Assembly: GCA_000620945.1 (NCBI GenBank)
Contig: JHZO01000007.1
Span: 61,612-125,611, forward strand
Direction of reading: 5' to 3'
From: [Clostridium] viride DSM 6836
GTDB lineage: Bacteria > Bacillota > Clostridia > Oscillospirales > Oscillospiraceae
Length of the DNA stretch: 64,000 bases
Under the pieces are notes generated by a model. The model ran no database searches and had not been told where the DNA came from. It saw nothing but the letters and a program-made list of their open reading frames with translations. How positions within the stretch are numbered: the stretch's first letter is position 1; each line of letters opens with the position of its first letter. The translations under genes and the position numbers were made by a program. Below, piece by piece: positions 62,382 through 64,000 of the stretch.

Positions 62382-64000
62382 ATGAAGAAACAAATTGCTG
62401 GATTTTTAGCAGCAACCATGCTCACAACTTTGACCCCAACGGTAGCGTTAGCGTCCAACTATACGGACATGCCAGCCGATTGGTCAAAATCTGCGCTAGA
62501 GGCTGCCATCAGCAATGGGTTGCTTAAAGGCGACAATGGAATGATTATGCCAAGTGCATTTTTAACCAGGGCGCAAATGGCAACCATGGTGAATCGAGCA
62601 TTTGGCACCACGGAAAAAGCTTCCTTAAGCAACTTTGTGGATGTTCCAAGCTCCGCATGGTACTACGATGACATGGCCAAAGCCGTACATATGCAGACCT
62701 TTATGGGTAGCGGGAATCAATTGAATCCTGACAACTTTATCACGAGAGAGGAAGCTTTTACGGTATTAGCCCGTGCTTTTAAGTTGTCCGATGCAAGCGG
62801 CACGGCACTCAATAGCTTTTCCGACAAAAATTCTGTTAGCAGTTGGGCCGAAGGTGCAGTTTCGGCTTTGGTGTCTGCAGGCTACGTTTCGGGATTCAAC
62901 GGTCAGATTAATCCGAAGCAAAACATCACCCGAGCCGAGTTTGCTAAAATCATGGACAACCTAGTGAATACCTATATCTCCAAAGCAGATACGTATTCAA
63001 AGGATGCTAAGGGTAATGTTATGGTTAACACTCCAGGTGCAGTCCTGAAGAACATGACTATTACTGGGAACTTGATTATTGGTGATGGCGTTGGTAACGG
63101 AGACGTAACCCTTGAAAATGTTGTGGTTACTGGTACAACCATCGTTCGTGGTGGTGGTGTACACTCCATTCGAATCACAGGCAACTCTGATCTTAAGAAC
63201 ATTGTTATTGTTCGGGTGGACGGCGAAGTTCGAGTGTATGCTGAGAATGGAACCCAAGTTGGTACTGTTGTAGTTGACGGCAAAGATGATGTGCTAATTG
63301 AAGGTAAGGTTGGAGAAGTCAAGGTTGAGGCGCCCAATATTACAGTAATTGCAAAAAATGCTACCATTGGATCAGCAATCCTGAACGGAGATGAATCCAA
63401 GATTATTGTAAACGACAAAGTATCGATTACTTCTGTTGTTATGAATGCAAAAAGCGGTGAAGTTGTCGCTGAAAAGGGTTCAACCATCAAAGAAGTGCTT
63501 GCAAACCAAGAAGGTGCTAAGATTAGCGGTACCGGTACCGTAAGCGCAGTTAAGGCAAACGCAAACAATGTTGTGGTTTCCACACCCTCTACCTCTGTTA
63601 CGGCAGCACAGGGCACCACTGGTGTCATGGCTGGTACGAGCAAGGTAGAAGCTGGCAAGACATCAACTTCCGGATCTTCCACTACTAGCGGAGGTGGTGG
63701 CGGCGGCGGTGGTTCTTACTCGACCCCCGTTAGTGCTATTACTGTTACTGCTGGAAATGCTGTTGTTGGACAGATACTGACGGCAGGAATAGTAACAGCC
63801 TCATCGGGAACGCCGACAGTAAGCTATCAGTGGATGAGTAGTGCTAGTTCTGATGGCACATATACAAATATTGATGGAGCAACATCAAGCACTTATACAC
63901 TTGTTGCTGGTGATGCAGGGAAGTATATAAGAGTTAAAGCAACTGGTACCGGAAGTTATAGTGGCACTGTTACTAGTACTGCGAAGGGGCCGGTATTGAC
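62382..64000 (+). CDS. S-layer-homology surface protein (3' truncated by window end)
   Basis: Open for 539 codons from ATG 62382 (GGGAGG upstream) to the window end. Signal peptide MKKQIAGFLAATMLTTLTPT, cleavage after ALA. Three N-terminal SLH domains (about 27-190: YTDMPADWSKSALEAAISNG, FVDVPSSAWYYDDMAKAV, FSDKNSVSSWAEGAVSALV). Then a beta-solenoid-like region of short repeats (MTITGNLIIGDG, VTLENVVVTGTTIV, IVVDGKDDVLIEGKV), a Ser/Gly linker with eight consecutive Gly, and the start of an Ig-like domain (YQWMSSASSDGTYTNIDGATSSTY). Unlike the giant protein at 35312, the wall anchor is at the N-terminus. Expected to be displayed on the cell surface. Confidence 0.92.
   Translation, partial: MKKQIAGFLAATMLTTLTPTVALASNYTDMPADWSKSALEAAISNGLLKGDNGMIMPSAFLTRAQMATMVNRAFGTTEKASLSNFVDVPSSAWYYDDMAKAVHMQTFMGSGNQLNPDNFITREEAFTVLARAFKLSDASGTALNSFSDKNSVSSWAEGAVSALVSAGYVSGFNGQINPKQNITRAEFAKIMDNLVNTYISKADTYSKDAKGNVMVNTPGAVLKNMTITGNLIIGDGVGNGDVTLENVVVTGTTIVRGGGVHSIRITGNSDLKNIVIVRVDGEVRVYAENGTQVGTVVVDGKDDVLIEGKVGEVKVEAPNITVIAKNATIGSAILNGDESKIIVNDKVSITSVVMNAKSGEVVAEKGSTIKEVLANQEGAKISGTGTVSAVKANANNVVVSTPSTSVTAAQGTTGVMAGTSKVEAGKTSTSGSSTTSGGGGGGGGSYSTPVSAITVTAGNAVVGQILTAGIVTASSGTPTVSYQWMSSASSDGTYTNIDGATSSTYTLVAGDAGKYIRVKATGTGSYSGTVTSTAKGPVL

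Noticed and set aside
62972..63682. 236-codon Thr/Val/Pro-rich ORF antisense to the SLH gene
   Set aside because: Shadow of the repetitive plus-strand coding sequence, which is open to the window end and has signal peptide and SLH motifs.

Overview
The window reads as chromosome of an anaerobic, amino-acid-fermenting member of the Clostridia (Bacillota). The signs are AGGAGG-type ribosome binding sites, sigma-A promoters close to TTGACA-17-TATAAT, PLP-binding MocR regulation, a YmfI-type EF-P modification reductase, a class F flavodiiron protein, a 2-hydroxyacyl-CoA dehydratase operon with its ATP-dependent activator, and S-layer-homology surface proteins. Genus cannot be assigned from the sequence alone.

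Layout. 1-1526: tail of ychF and ymfI. 1547-6584: a complete five-gene branched-chain amino acid (LIV) ABC transporter operon with a consensus promoter and a strong terminator. 6715-9479: a Zn-dependent phospholipase-C-like gene facing a two-gene DNA repair/modification pair (radical SAM plus partner). 9636-13150: tRNA-Asn, an amidohydrolase, a 50-residue almost pure asparagine micro-protein, and a two-gene methylthioribose-phosphate salvage operon (mtnA plus class II aldolase). 13594-24557: class III aminotransferase, pyruvate carboxylase with a structured leader, a MocR regulator that has lost its PLP lysine, pta, an acyl-CoA ligase and a YerC/TrpR-type regulator. 24594-28963: ribbon-helix-helix gene plus SPFH gene under a tandem palindrome, a sodium:solute symporter, prfB without a programmed frameshift, and a 37-codon ORF.

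29121-42730 is the most unusual part. tRNA-Leu and initiator tRNA-fMet are followed by three further copies of the fMet 3' portion with its terminator (32871, 39471 and a decayed one near 42650), two of them starting in the anticodon loop. They divide the region into three accessory segments that hold a LytTR regulator, Cys-rich and von Willebrand surface proteins, gene remnants (ECF sigma, PAS domain), a PadR regulator, a giant cadherin/SLH surface protein split by a one-base frameshift, and an S41 peptidase. No integrase remains. This looks like serial integration at tRNA-fMet followed by decay.

43033-49451: a MacB-like ABC exporter with one frameshifted permease, and an MFS/LytTR/GHKL operon. 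49479-53596: oxygen-defence genes (hemerythrin, flavodiiron fusion) around a lipoprotein cyclophilin. 53620-57984: LysR regulator, dehydratase activator and both dehydratase subunits, with a dyad at about -65 of the operon promoter. 58229-64000: a c-di-GMP phosphodiesterase with a degenerate GGDEF domain, a tRNA/tmRNA-like CCA-end scar, and a PAS-LuxR regulator divergent from an SLH protein that runs off the window.

Working together: the LIV transporter, pyruvate carboxylase, Pta, acyl-CoA ligase and 2-hydroxyacyl-CoA dehydratase fit import and fermentation of amino acids through CoA thioesters. The flavodiiron and hemerythrin proteins fit protection of the extremely oxygen-sensitive dehydratase and radical SAM enzymes (inference).
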